From Streptomyces sp. 378 (lineage in GTDB: Bacteria > Actinomycetota > Actinomycetes > Streptomycetales > Streptomycetaceae): a stretch of DNA of 47,655 nucleotides. The stretch spans positions 1-47,655 of the forward strand of contig NZ_JASKMS010000045.1 of assembly GCF_030124145.1 (NCBI RefSeq), given 5' to 3'. Below the pieces are notes generated by a model. The model had not been told where the DNA came from. It ran no database searches and saw only the letters and a list, made by a program, of their open reading frames with translations. The translations under genes and the position numbers were made by a program. Shown piece after piece: positions 16,015 through 24,597 of the stretch (position 1 is its first letter; every line of letters starts with the position of its first letter).

Positions 16015-16200
16015 ATGGCCCAGCCAGCGCTGCGGCCGCCGACCATGGCTGATGTCGCACAGCGGGCAGGCGTGGCGCACCTGATCGCCTCTCGCGTGCC
16101 GGGCGACGATCGCCGAACCGTCCCCGCCGCTGCGGACCTGAGCAGACGGCCGGGCCTCTGGCAGACGAGCCGGGGCCTGACCGCGACCTTAGGACCGTGT
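16015..16200 (+). pseudogene. LacI-family regulator stub (HTH only)
   Basis: The ATG at 16015 has a near-perfect AAGGAGG (16001-16007). Its product starts with LacI-type HTH sequence (PTMADVAQRAGVAHLIASRVPGDD); the canonical family reads PTMADVARRAGVS..TVSRVLGD. Similarity ends after about 40 residues. The frame stays open to 16500 but turns into Arg/Pro-rich, non-family sequence with no sugar-binding domain. LacI genes commonly sit beside sugar ABC operons, so this looks like the decayed local regulator. The end coordinate is approximate. Confidence 0.55.
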
Positions 16201-16640
16201 CCGGGACATGACCGAGAACGAACGGCGCCGCCCCCGTGGACGCCGGGCGAAGGCAGAAGCCGTAGGTCTCACGACGTCTCGGCGGCCAGGTTCGTCCGCG
16301 TGACAAAGGCGGAGCGCTTCGCCCTTGCCCCGAGCACGGCCGGCAGGCCCTCTGCGAGGAGGGAGACCGGAGCCGCACGCTGCTTCCAACCCGTCCCCCG
16401 CCCGAGCCCGCCCCACCCACCGGTCCGACGCCGCGATCATCGCCCCCCGGCTCCGCATCGCGCCGCCGCACTCCGAACCGCCCCCCTGTCTCCCCCCTGA
16501 CAGCATCGCCGCATGTTCGATAACTCGAACGTTGGTCGGTCAAGAGAACGCCCTTGCTGACGCCGTTCCCGATGGAACGTCAGAAGCGACCCACGCAACC
16601 GAGTCCACTTCCCGGGCCGGCTCATCGAAGGAGAAGAAAC
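16201..16640. other. Decayed sequence and promoter region of the sugar ABC operon
   Basis: No intact gene. The first part continues the LacI stub frame without family resemblance. The last about 145 bp hold the ABC operon promoter, operator and ribosome binding site. Confidence 0.45.
16497..16530 (+). promoter_or_regulatory. Promoter and overlapping shared operator of the sugar ABC operon
   Basis: Candidate promoter CTGACA (16497-16502), 16-bp spacer, GATAAC (16519-16524). The dyad GTTCGATAACTCGAAC (16515-16530; form GTTCG-N6-CGAAC) covers the -10, which fits a repressor site. Downstream CGAACGTTGGTCG resembles the third half-site context of the two GH43 copies. Confidence 0.55.
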
Positions 16641-17642
16641 GTGCTCAACAGAAGAAACTTCCTCACCGCGGCGGTCGGCGTGGCGGCGGCGGGCACCCTG
16701 GCGGCCTGCGCCAAAGAGGACGGCAGCTCCAACGGCTCCTCCTCCGGCGGCAGCAAGACGATCACCCTCGGCTTCTCCCAGGTCGGCTCCGAGAGCGGCT
16801 GGCGCAGCGCCAACACCGACTCGGTGAAGTCGGCCGCCAAGGAGGCGGGCTACAAGCTCCAGTTCTCCGACGCGCAGCAGAAGCAGGAGAACCAGATCTC
16901 CGCGATCCGCAGCTACATCCAGCAGAAGGTGGACGTCATCGCCTTCTCGCCGGTGGTCGTCACCGGCTGGGACGCCATCCTCAAGGAGGCCAAGGCCGCG
17001 AAGATCCCGGTCGTCCTGACCGACCGGTCCGTCGAGAGCGACGAGTCCCTGTTCGTCACCCTGGTCGGCTCCGACTTCACGGACGAGGGCCGGCGCGCCG
17101 CCAAGATCCTGGAGAAGGTCCTGGAGAAGGCCGGCCACAAGGGCAAGGTGAAGATCGCCCAGCTTGAGGGCACCACCGGTGCCGCCCCCGCGATCGAGCG
17201 CGCCAAGGGCTTCAAGGAGGTCATGGACGCCGAGCACAAGGACGACTGGGAGATCGTCGTCAGCCAGACCGGTGACTTCACCCGCGCCGGCGGCAAGCAG
17301 GTCATGGCGGCCTTCCTGCAGTCCAACCCGGACATCAACGTCCTCTACGCGCACAACGACGACATGGGCCTCGGCGCCATCCAGGCCATCGAGGCGGCCG
17401 GCAAGAAGCCCGGCAAGGACATCCTCATCGTCACGGTCGACGGCGTGAAGGACGGCTTCATAGCGATGTCCGAAGGCAAGATCAACGCGATCGTCGAGTG
17501 CAACCCGCTGCTCGGCCCCCAGCTGATGGAGGTCGTGAAGAAGGTCCACGAGGGCGAGAAGGTCGAGCGCTGGATCAAGACCGAGGAGAGCGACTTCATG
17601 CAGGACCAGGCCAAGGACGCGCTCCCCACCCGCAAGTACTGA
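16641..17642 (+). CDS. ytfQ: Furanose-type sugar ABC transporter substrate-binding lipoprotein (YtfQ-like)
   Basis: A 333-residue lipoprotein: RRNFL twin-arginine-like motif at the N terminus, lipobox LAAC near residue 22, then a Ser/Gly linker and a periplasmic-binding-protein type 1 fold. The blocks GFSQVGSESGWR, QQKQENQISAIRS, PVVVTGWD and LTDRSVE closely follow E. coli YtfQ, the galactofuranose-binding protein; relatives bind arabinofuranose. I chose GTG 16641 because AAGGAG lies 8-13 nt upstream and the longer frame adds Arg-rich residues before the signal sequence. First gene of a four-gene operon. Confidence 0.9.
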   Translation: MLNRRNFLTAAVGVAAAGTLAACAKEDGSSNGSSSGGSKTITLGFSQVGSESGWRSANTDSVKSAAKEAGYKLQFSDAQQKQENQISAIRSYIQQKVDVIAFSPVVVTGWDAILKEAKAAKIPVVLTDRSVESDESLFVTLVGSDFTDEGRRAAKILEKVLEKAGHKGKVKIAQLEGTTGAAPAIERAKGFKEVMDAEHKDDWEIVVSQTGDFTRAGGKQVMAAFLQSNPDINVLYAHNDDMGLGAIQAIEAAGKKPGKDILIVTVDGVKDGFIAMSEGKINAIVECNPLLGPQLMEVVKKVHEGEKVERWIKTEESDFMQDQAKDALPTRKY

Positions 17643-17748
17643 CCGACCGCACCCACCGGCAGGGAGCCTCCGGACGACCGGGCACGACCACGACCCGGTC
17701 CAGGAGGCTCCCCCGCGGGCCTGAACCCATTTCAAGAGGAGCGCTGCC

Positions 17749-19287
17749 ATGGCAGAGCCGCGGCCCGTCCTGGAGATGACGGGCATAGTCAAGGAGTTTC
17801 CGGGGGTACGGGCTCTGTCGGGCGTCGACTTCCGGCTCTTCCCCGGCGAGATCCACGCCCTCATGGGCGAGAACGGCGCGGGGAAGTCCACTCTGATCAA
17901 GGTGCTGACCGGGGTTCACTCCCTGGACGGCGGCACCGTCACCCTCGACGGCAGGACCGTGCACATCGACAGTCCGCTGCAGGCGCAGCAGGCCGGGATC
18001 AGCACGGTCTACCAGGAGGTCAACCTCTGCCCCAACCTGTCGGTGGCGGAGAACATCTTCATCGGGCGTGAACCCACGCGCGGGGGCCGCATCCAGTGGA
18101 AGCGGATGCGCAAGGAGGCCGCGGAGCTGGTCGACCGGCTCGGCCTCGACATCGACGTGACCGCGCCCCTGTCCTCGTACCCGCTGGCCGTGCAGCAACT
18201 GGTCGCGATCGTACGGTCGGTGGGCACCGGCGACAGCGACGGCGAGGGCTCCGGCACCAAGGTGCTGGTTCTGGACGAGCCCACCTCCAGCCTCGACCGC
18301 GACGAGGTGCTCGAACTGTTCCGCCTGATGCGGCGGCTGCGGGACGAGGGCGTCGCGATCCTCTTCGTGTCGCACTTCCTCGACCAGATCTACGAGATCT
18401 GCGACCGCATGACCGTGCTGCGCAACGGCACCCTGGTCGGCGAGCACATGGTCCGCGACCTCGACCAGGTCGGGTTGATCGAGCTGATGATCGGCAAGGC
18501 CCTGGACCAGCTCGAGGAACTGCACGACCACCAACTGCGCTCCGACGTCGGCGAGACCCTTGTCGAGGCCGAGAGCCTGGGCCGCACCGGCGGCATCGCC
18601 CCCTTCGACCTGGAGATCAAGAAGGGCGAGGTGCTCGGCCTCGCCGGACTGCTCGGCTCGGGCCGCACCGAACTGGCCCGGCTGCTCTTCGGTGCCGACC
18701 AGCCCGACAGCGGCAAGGTCACCATCGGCGGCAAGCACATCTCGATGAGCGCCCCCAACGACGCCATCGGCGCCGGCGTCGCGTTCTGCTCGGAGAACCG
18801 CAAGACCGAGGGCCTGGTCCCCGATCTGACGGTGCGGGAGAACATCATCCTCGCCCTCCAGGCGGCCCGCGGCTGGACCCGGCCCATCCCGGCCGCCCAG
18901 CGCGACGAACTCGTCGCCAAGTACATCAAGGCGCTGGACATCCGCCCCGCCAACCCCGAGGCCAGGGTCGGCCAGCTGAGCGGCGGCAACCAGCAGAAGG
19001 TGCTGCTCGCCCGCTGGCTGATCACCCAGCCGCAGCTGCTGATCCTCGACGAACCCACGCGCGGCATCGACATCGGCGCCAAGGCCGAGATCCAGAAGCT
19101 CGTGGTGTCCCTCTCCGAGGACGGCATGGCCGTGCTCTACATCGCGGCCGAGCTGGAGGAGGTCCTCCGCCTCAGCCACACCATCGGCGTGCTGCGTGAC
19201 CGCAAGTTGGTCGCGCGCCTCGCCAACGGGCCGGAGATCACCACCAGCAAGATCCTGGAGACCATCGCGAGCGGAGAACACCAGTGA
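17749..19287 (+). CDS. ytfR: Sugar ABC transporter ATP-binding protein, two ATPase domains (YtfR-like)
   Basis: A 512-residue cytoplasmic ATPase with two tandem ABC domains, as in RbsA/YtfR/MglA. First domain: Walker A GENGAGKST (about residue 41-49) and Walker B VLVLDEPTSSLD. The first-domain signature is degenerate (YPLAVQQLV in place of LSGGQ), as is common in this family. Second domain: weak Walker A (GLLGSGRTEL), intact LSGGNQQKV signature, Walker B LLILDEPTRGID. It energises uptake of the sugar captured by the YtfQ-like protein. The ATG at 17749 follows GAGGAG. Stop overlaps the first permease start. Confidence 0.93.
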   Translation: MAEPRPVLEMTGIVKEFPGVRALSGVDFRLFPGEIHALMGENGAGKSTLIKVLTGVHSLDGGTVTLDGRTVHIDSPLQAQQAGISTVYQEVNLCPNLSVAENIFIGREPTRGGRIQWKRMRKEAAELVDRLGLDIDVTAPLSSYPLAVQQLVAIVRSVGTGDSDGEGSGTKVLVLDEPTSSLDRDEVLELFRLMRRLRDEGVAILFVSHFLDQIYEICDRMTVLRNGTLVGEHMVRDLDQVGLIELMIGKALDQLEELHDHQLRSDVGETLVEAESLGRTGGIAPFDLEIKKGEVLGLAGLLGSGRTELARLLFGADQPDSGKVTIGGKHISMSAPNDAIGAGVAFCSENRKTEGLVPDLTVRENIILALQAARGWTRPIPAAQRDELVAKYIKALDIRPANPEARVGQLSGGNQQKVLLARWLITQPQLLILDEPTRGIDIGAKAEIQKLVVSLSEDGMAVLYIAAELEEVLRLSHTIGVLRDRKLVARLANGPEITTSKILETIASGEHQ

Positions 19288-20384
19288 GCACCCCATCCGT
19301 GGCCACGACTTCCCGATGGCGAGCGCTGACGCACCACCACCTGTTCTGGCCCGTCGCGGTCCTGATCGCCCTGCTGCTCGTCAACGTCCCCTTCACGCCC
19401 GACTTCTTCGCGATCAGGATGGCGGACGGCCACCTCTACGGCAGCCTCGTCTCGATCGTGCTGTTCGGCTCGCCCCTGATCCTGGTGGCGGTCGGCATGA
19501 CCCTGGTCATCGCCACCGGCGGCATCGACCTCTCCGTCGGCGCGGTGGTCGCCATCACCGGCGCCCTGACCTGCTCGTACATCAGTGACCAGGCCGACCA
19601 GAACGCCCTGGCCGGGGTCTTCCTGGCCATGGGCACAGGCCTGGTGGCGGCCGTCGTCTGCGGTCTGTGGAACGGCTTCCTGGTCGCCCGCATGGGCATC
19701 CAGCCGATCATCGCGACCCTGATCATCATGGTCGCCGGACGCGGTGTCGCCCAGCTGATCACCGACGGCCAGATCATCACGATCAACAGCGAGCCGTACA
19801 AGCTGATCGGCGGCGGCTACTGGCTGACCCTGCCCTTCTCCATCTTCGTGGTGGCCGCCGTCGTGGCCGTCACCGTGGCCCTGACCCGCCGTACGGCGCT
19901 CGGCCTGCTCGTGGAATCGGTCGGCGGCAACGCCGAGGCCAGTCGGCTGGTCGGCATCCGGTCCCGCCGCATCAAGATCATGGTCTATATGTTCTGCGCC
20001 CTGTGCGCGGGCATCGCCGGCCTGATGATCAGCTCCAACACCTCGGCCGCGGACGGCAACAACGCCGGCCTGTGGATCGAGCTGGACGCGATCCTCGCGG
20101 TCGTCATCGGCGGCACCTCGCTGCTCGGCGGCCGGTTCTCGATCGGCGGCACGGTGGTCGGCGCCCTCGTCATCCAGACCCTGACCACCACGATCTACAC
20201 CATCGGCGTGCCCACCCAGACCAACCTGGTCTTCAAGGCCGTCGTCGTCATCGTCGTCTGCCTGCTGCAGTCCCCGAAGTTCCGGGCCAAGGTCTTCGGC
20301 GCCAAGGGACGCGGGCCGGCCGCCACCCCGGCCCCCGCCGCTCCCGCCGCCGACGCCGCTCCGAAGATGGAGGTGTCGCGATGA
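19284..20384 (+). CDS. ytfT: Sugar ABC transporter permease (YtfT-like)
   Basis: A 366-residue polytopic permease of the BPD_transp_2/RbsC type. It has about eight to ten hydrophobic helices and the typical segments GMTLVIATGGIDLSVGAV, GFLVARMGIQPIIATLI, GLLVESVGGNAEASRLVGI and AVVIGGTSLLGG. The C-terminal 35 residues form an Ala/Pro-rich cytoplasmic tail. GTG start at 19284 overlaps the ATPase stop (GTGA), and its stop overlaps the next permease start (ATGA), so the transporter is translationally coupled. Confidence 0.92.
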   Translation: MSTPSVATTSRWRALTHHHLFWPVAVLIALLLVNVPFTPDFFAIRMADGHLYGSLVSIVLFGSPLILVAVGMTLVIATGGIDLSVGAVVAITGALTCSYISDQADQNALAGVFLAMGTGLVAAVVCGLWNGFLVARMGIQPIIATLIIMVAGRGVAQLITDGQIITINSEPYKLIGGGYWLTLPFSIFVVAAVVAVTVALTRRTALGLLVESVGGNAEASRLVGIRSRRIKIMVYMFCALCAGIAGLMISSNTSAADGNNAGLWIELDAILAVVIGGTSLLGGRFSIGGTVVGALVIQTLTTTIYTIGVPTQTNLVFKAVVVIVVCLLQSPKFRAKVFGAKGRGPAATPAPAAPAADAAPKMEVSR

Positions 20385-21412
20385 GCGCGACCACCAAGAC
20401 CCCCACGGTGCCGGAAGGCCGTACGGTGCCCCACACGTCCGGGGTCACCCGCCTGCTCGGCGACCGGCGGCTGCCCGTCCTGGTCACGGCCGCTCTGTTC
20501 CTGGCCATGTACATCACCGGTCTCAGCCGGTACCAGAACTACGGGTTCGCCGAACCGCAGGTGTTCCTCAACCTGTTCATCGACAACGGCTATCTGCTGG
20601 TCGCCGCCGTCGGTGCCACCTTCGTCATCATGTCCGGCGGCATCGACCTGTCCGTGGGCTCGGTGATCGGATTCACCACCATGTTCACGGCCTGGATGGT
20701 GGAACGTCAGGGCCTGCCGCTGTTGCTGGTCATCCCGCTCGCCCTCGGGGTGGGCGCGTTCGGCGGCTTCCTGATGGGCTATGTGATCCACAACTTCGAG
20801 ATCCAGCCGTTCATCGTGACCTTGGCGGGCCTCTTCCTCTTCCGGGGCCTGTGCCTGGTCATCAGCAAGGAGTCCATCTCCATCAGCGACTCCTCGGTGA
20901 GCAGCCTGGCCCAGGCCCAGGCGCAACTGGGATTCGGCTTCCTGTCGATCGGCGCCCTCGTGGCCCTGGTCGTCCTCGCCGTCGCCTTCTACGTGCTCCA
21001 CTACACGCGCTTCGGCCGCCGGGTGTACGCCATCGGCGGCAACGAGCAGTCGGCGCTGCTGATGGGGCTTCCGCTGGGCGGCACGAAGATCGCCGTATAC
21101 ACGGTGAGCGGCTTCTGCTCGGCCCTGGCCGGCCTGCTGTTCATGCTGTACATCCAGTCCGGCGACCCGCTGCACGCCGTCGGCATGGAACTCGACGCCA
21201 TCGCCGCGGTGGTCATCGGCGGCACTCTGCTGACCGGCGGCTCCGGCTACGTGCTGGGCACCCTTTTCGGCGTGCTCGTCCTCGGCCTGATCAAGAGCGT
21301 CATCACGTTCGAGGGCACACTCAGCTCCTGGTGGACCAAGATCGCCACCGGTGTGCTGCTGTGCGCCTTCATCCTCATCCAGCGCACCATGACGTCACGC
21401 CGGAGGACCTGA
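20381..21412 (+). CDS. yjfF: Sugar ABC transporter permease (YjfF-like)
   Basis: A 343-residue second permease, homologous to the first (FVIMSGGIDLSVGSVIGF, FEIQPFIVTLAGLFLFRGL, RRVYAIGGNEQSALLMGLPL, AVVIGGTLLTGGSGY). Two distinct permeases with one double ATPase match the YtfT/YjfF arrangement of furanose importers. Last gene of the operon; a terminator hairpin follows about 100 bp downstream. Confidence 0.92.
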   Translation: MSATTKTPTVPEGRTVPHTSGVTRLLGDRRLPVLVTAALFLAMYITGLSRYQNYGFAEPQVFLNLFIDNGYLLVAAVGATFVIMSGGIDLSVGSVIGFTTMFTAWMVERQGLPLLLVIPLALGVGAFGGFLMGYVIHNFEIQPFIVTLAGLFLFRGLCLVISKESISISDSSVSSLAQAQAQLGFGFLSIGALVALVVLAVAFYVLHYTRFGRRVYAIGGNEQSALLMGLPLGGTKIAVYTVSGFCSALAGLLFMLYIQSGDPLHAVGMELDAIAAVVIGGTLLTGGSGYVLGTLFGVLVLGLIKSVITFEGTLSSWWTKIATGVLLCAFILIQRTMTSRRRT

Positions 21413-21508
21413 CCAGCACGGACACGGCTGCATACACCGCCGCGCCTTCACGAGCCGGCGGTGTCCCCGCCCCTCCTCCCCCACGGCTTCCCGTACTCAC
21501 GATCGGGC

Positions 21509-21549
21509 CGGTGACCGTGGGCGGTGTTGCTCCCCGAGCACGGTCACCG
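21509..21549. terminator. Terminator hairpin after the sugar ABC operon
   Basis: CGGTGACCGTG (21509-21519) pairs perfectly with CACGGTCACCG (21539-21549); 11-bp stem, 19-nt loop. The stretch 21413-21740 otherwise shows no gene. Confidence 0.7.
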
Positions 21550-21739
21550 CAGGTCACGGTACGGACCCCGGGCGGTGAAGGTGTGGCGAGGGCGCGGCTT
21601 GTCGGGCGTACGCGTCATTGCATGTCCCTTTCTCGTGACTCCGACAGGGTCATGCACTCTTGGCGTGGGGGATGGAGGCGGGGATGAAGGAGTACCACTG
21701 AGAGTCGGCGGTCGCGCCGCAGATCTTGGCGGGCGTCTT

Positions 21740-22162
21740 TCAGTGGTCCCACCGTCGTCGGAGCTCTGGTTGACGGTTCCGTTCGCGCAGTCCTACCCCG
21801 ACGGGTGGGCGGGTCGCGACGACGTCGACGTCGAGCGTGGAACCGTCGGACGGGGTCACCGTCACCCAGCCGTTCGACGTGGTGGTATCCGGAGCGATGG
21901 TGAAGTCACCGTGGAACACGCGCCAGCCGTTGGCCGCCGTGGTGCCCGTGCAGGGCCACGGCGCCGTCGAGGCGTCCACCCTGGACTTTTCGACCGTCGC
22001 AGCGACGATGTGGTCGCTCCGGAGTCGCGGGGCGGAGCCGTCGGTGGTCGCGTACGCGGTGGTTCCGATCTGGCCGGTCCTCGTCTCGTGGTCGACGTCG
22101 GCCCGCATGTGGCGTCCGTAGTCGACGTCGTCGGGCAGGGTCCCTTCGCCATCCATCCGCAC
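21740..22162 (-). pseudogene. Hypothetical gene fragment
   Basis: A minus-strand frame of 140 codons with good coding statistics between about 21800 and 22130 (segments GQIGTTAYATTDGS, HIVAATVEKSRVD, GWRVFHGDFTIAPD). The ends look random, and there is no convincing ribosome binding site at 22162. It is surrounded by other decayed genes, so it is probably a remnant of a larger protein. No family recognised; composition (Thr/Asp/Gly-rich) suggests an exported or surface protein. Confidence 0.35.
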
Positions 22163-22424
22163 TCGCGCTGATCGACCAGCGTGCGGGCCGCATCAACTCC
22201 CCGCGCCAGCCGGAGGCCACGCGATTCGCGGTACGCACGGCCCCGCCCCGTCGTCGCTTCCTTCCCGGCGAAGCAGCCGGTCACCACCACGGCCACGGAC
22301 ACGGTCAAGGCCGTGCCGGACTTCGCATGGGCGACGGCGTGCCCACACCGCCGGCCCCGGACCCCATGGACGGCGTCCCGGACCACACCCCGCCGCCCCC
22401 GCCGCACCCCCGACCCGGAAGACG

Positions 22425-22710
22425 TCGCTGCTCTGTACCGGCAGTTGCGCAAAGCGTTCGAGGACGGCAAGAACGAACCCGGCGCCGCCGACTTCCACTA
22501 CGGCGAATGCGAGATGCCCCGCCACGACACCACCGGCACCATCAAGGGCGAACGCCGCTTGCTGTGGGGGTACTGACTGCTGTCCGGCTACGGCCTGCGC
22601 GCCTCTCGCGCCTTCACCTGGCTCCTTGCCGCCATGAGCGTGACCGTGCTGCTCCTGAGGTTGCCGCCCTGGCCGCACGGTTTCCCGCCGCGGGACACTC
22701 CGCTCAGTTC
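22425..22710 (+). pseudogene. C-terminal remnant of a pentapeptide-repeat membrane protein, nonsense codon
   Basis: The frame reads DVAALYRQLRKAFEDGKNEP, then ADFHYGECEMPRHD, then GERRLLWGY, a stop at 22573-22575, then LLSGYGLRASRAFTWLLAAM in the same frame. Intact Streptomyces pentapeptide-repeat proteins with a C-terminal helical/membrane part read WGYWLLSGYGLRASRA across this point, so the stop is most simply a TGG to TGA change. No upstream repeat region is recognisable. Boundaries are approximate. Confidence 0.6.
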
Positions 22711-22794
22711 ATAAGACCAACGGCCACGCGGACCGGTTCCGATTCGGTCGGGAGCCCGATGCCTCGTGCCTGCCGGGCACCCGGGACAACTGGT

Positions 22795-23027
22795 GCCTCA
22801 CCACCCGCGACCGGCTGACCACCCTCACCACTCGGGAACGCGAGGTGATGTCCCTGGCCGCCGAGGGGCACTCCGACGACGAGCTCGCGGAGAGGCTCTA
22901 CGTCAGCTCCCTGACCGTACGCACCCACATCCACCGCGCGATGACCAAACCCGGTGCCCGGGACATGGCCCAACTGGTGGTGATGGCGTACCAGTCGGGT
23001 CTGGTCCAGGGCGTGCCGCCGGAATGA
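22795..23027 (+). pseudogene. LuxR-type HTH fragment (C-terminal end of a response regulator)
   Basis: The frame encodes LTTLTTREREVMSLAAEGHSDDELAERLYVSSLTVRTHIHRAM, a complete LuxR/GerE HTH, followed by a normal NarL-type end (ARDMAQLVVMAYQSGLV). There is no receiver domain upstream; the preceding bases belong to unrelated debris. An ATG at 22845 falls inside the HTH, so no functional start is evident. It is probably the 3' end of a truncated two-component regulator gene. Confidence 0.6.
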
Positions 23028-23028
23028 G

Positions 23029-23063
23029 CAGTGCACCGCGCCCTGCGAGGGCACGGTGCACTG
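23029..23063. terminator. Bidirectional terminator hairpin
   Basis: CAGTGCACCG (23029-23038) and CGGTGCACTG (23054-23063) frame an inner GCCCT/AGGGC pair with loop GCG. It begins 2 bp after the LuxR fragment stop and lies 64 bp beyond the end of the minus-strand GH43 gene. Confidence 0.75.
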
Positions 23064-23126
23064 GCGCCGCTCGGTCTACGTGGACCCCTGCTCCCTTACT
23101 CCTGGGAGAAGGTCGCGTCTACGCCT

Positions 23127-24575
23127 TCACTCCTTGTAGAAGGTCGCGTCCTGCCGGTCGAGGGTCGTGCTGATCGGCTGGCTGTAGAACAGGTTGTTGA
23201 AGTGCCGTATGTAGCGGCCGGGGAAGTTGTACGACTCGTACGAGACGCCGGCCGCGGTATCGGCGAGACCCGCCCGCTGGTAGAACGAGGCGTCGGCGTC
23301 GAACAGGGCCGTGCCGTCGTCCTTCTCCACCCACATCTCGTTGTTCTTGTGGCGGAGGTAGTAGCCGGGGAAGTTCGCCGACTCCAGCGAGACGGTGCCG
23401 TTGCCGGTGAGACCGGTGACGATCCGGAACTGCGAGTCGGCGAGGTTGGTGACGTCGGCCTCCAGCCTCGCGCGGTACTCCCAGTGGCGGAGGAACTTGT
23501 CCGGGAAGTTGTACGAGGAGAGACGGACCGGGGTCACGCCGTCGGCCACCGGGATGCCGAAGTTGGGAGTGCCGTCGGCGTTCCAGTACAGCTTCTGGTA
23601 ACGGGTGCGGCGGTTGGGGTCGTTGAGCGGGTCGCCGCTGATGTCCTTGTAGTTGCGGTCGTGGTAGACGAGGACGTCCGACTTGCCGTCCTCGGAGACC
23701 GTGAAGGTGTTGTGGCCGGGGCCGTACTGGCCGGTGGCGGCGTTGCTCTTGAAGACCGGGGTGGAGGTCTTCGCCCAGGACGCCGGGTTCATCAGGTCGG
23801 CGGTGGCGGAGGCGGTCAGCAGACCGAGACAGTAGTTGGCGTCGGTGGCGCTGGCCGAGTAGGCCATGAACACCTTGCCGTTCTTCTGGATGACGGCCGG
23901 GCCCTCGTTGACGCGGTGGCCGACGGTCTCCCAGGAGTACTCGGGCTTGGAGATCATCACCGGGCTGCCGCTGATGGTCCAGGGGTTGGACATCTTCGCC
24001 AGGTACAGGTTGGTGCCGGTGCCGACCGCCGGGTCGTTCTGCGCCCAGCTGAGGTAGCGGGTGCCGTTGTGGGTGAAGGTCGTGGCGTCCAGCGAGAACG
24101 TGTCGAGCGGCAGGGCGATCCGGCCCTTCTCGGTCCAGGTGCCGGTCAGCGGGTTGGCCGAGCTGGACTCCAGGACGTACGGGCGGATCTTCCAGATGTC
24201 GTTCGAGGCGCCGGCCGCGAAGTAGACGTACCACTTGCCGTCGATGAAGTGGATCTCCGGCGCCCAGATGTGGGCGCCCATGTCACCGCTGGCGTGCTTG
24301 GTCCAGATGGTGGTCTCCGTGGCCGTGGCCAGGCCCTGGAGGGTGGTGGCCCGGCGCATCACGATCTTGTCGTACGCGGGGACCGTGGCGGTGAAGTAGT
24401 AGTAGCCGTCGCTGTGCTTGAAGATGTGCGGGTCGGCCCGCTGCTCGGCTATCGGGTTGGTGAAGGTGACGGCCGGGGACGCGGGGGCGGCGGCCTGGGC
24501 GGGGGTGGTCACCGTGGTGAGCACGGCGAACGCTGCCGCCGCTGCCACCAGGACCCGTCTGGCGAGGAGTCTCAT
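23127..24575 (-). CDS. Secreted GH43 exo-arabinofuranosidase-like protein with AbfB module
   Basis: A 482-residue protein. Signal peptide about 1-29 (LVAAAAAFAVLTTVTTPAQA). GH43 domain about 35-335, with base Asp in RADPHIFKHSDGYYYF, modulator Asp in SLDATTFTHNG and acid Glu in RVNEGPAVIQ. AbfB/CBM42 trefoil about 345-482 (LSSYNFPDKFLRHWEY, LESANFPGYYLRHKNN, YESYNFPGRYIRHFNN). The GH43-CBM42 layout and motifs resemble the exo-1,5-alpha-L-arabinofuranosidase Araf43A of S. avermitilis (GH43_26), known to me from the literature. It lies 22 bp after the ricin-domain GH43 gene, hence second gene of an operon. Confidence 0.88.
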   Translation of the reverse strand: MRLLARRVLVAAAAAFAVLTTVTTPAQAAAPASPAVTFTNPIAEQRADPHIFKHSDGYYYFTATVPAYDKIVMRRATTLQGLATATETTIWTKHASGDMGAHIWAPEIHFIDGKWYVYFAAGASNDIWKIRPYVLESSSANPLTGTWTEKGRIALPLDTFSLDATTFTHNGTRYLSWAQNDPAVGTGTNLYLAKMSNPWTISGSPVMISKPEYSWETVGHRVNEGPAVIQKNGKVFMAYSASATDANYCLGLLTASATADLMNPASWAKTSTPVFKSNAATGQYGPGHNTFTVSEDGKSDVLVYHDRNYKDISGDPLNDPNRRTRYQKLYWNADGTPNFGIPVADGVTPVRLSSYNFPDKFLRHWEYRARLEADVTNLADSQFRIVTGLTGNGTVSLESANFPGYYLRHKNNEMWVEKDDGTALFDADASFYQRAGLADTAAGVSYESYNFPGRYIRHFNNLFYSQPISTTLDRQDATFYKE

Positions 24576-24597
24576 GTTCTGTTACGGCCCTTCGGGA

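Noticed and set aside
16437..17900. 487-codon minus frame opposite the YtfQ-like gene
   Set aside because: Shadow of a strongly coding plus-strand gene; no recognisable domains.
22193..22678. Minus-strand 161-codon frame across the pentapeptide-repeat remnant
   Set aside because: The plus strand carries the recognisable sequence, and the minus product is Gly/Arg-rich without family signals.
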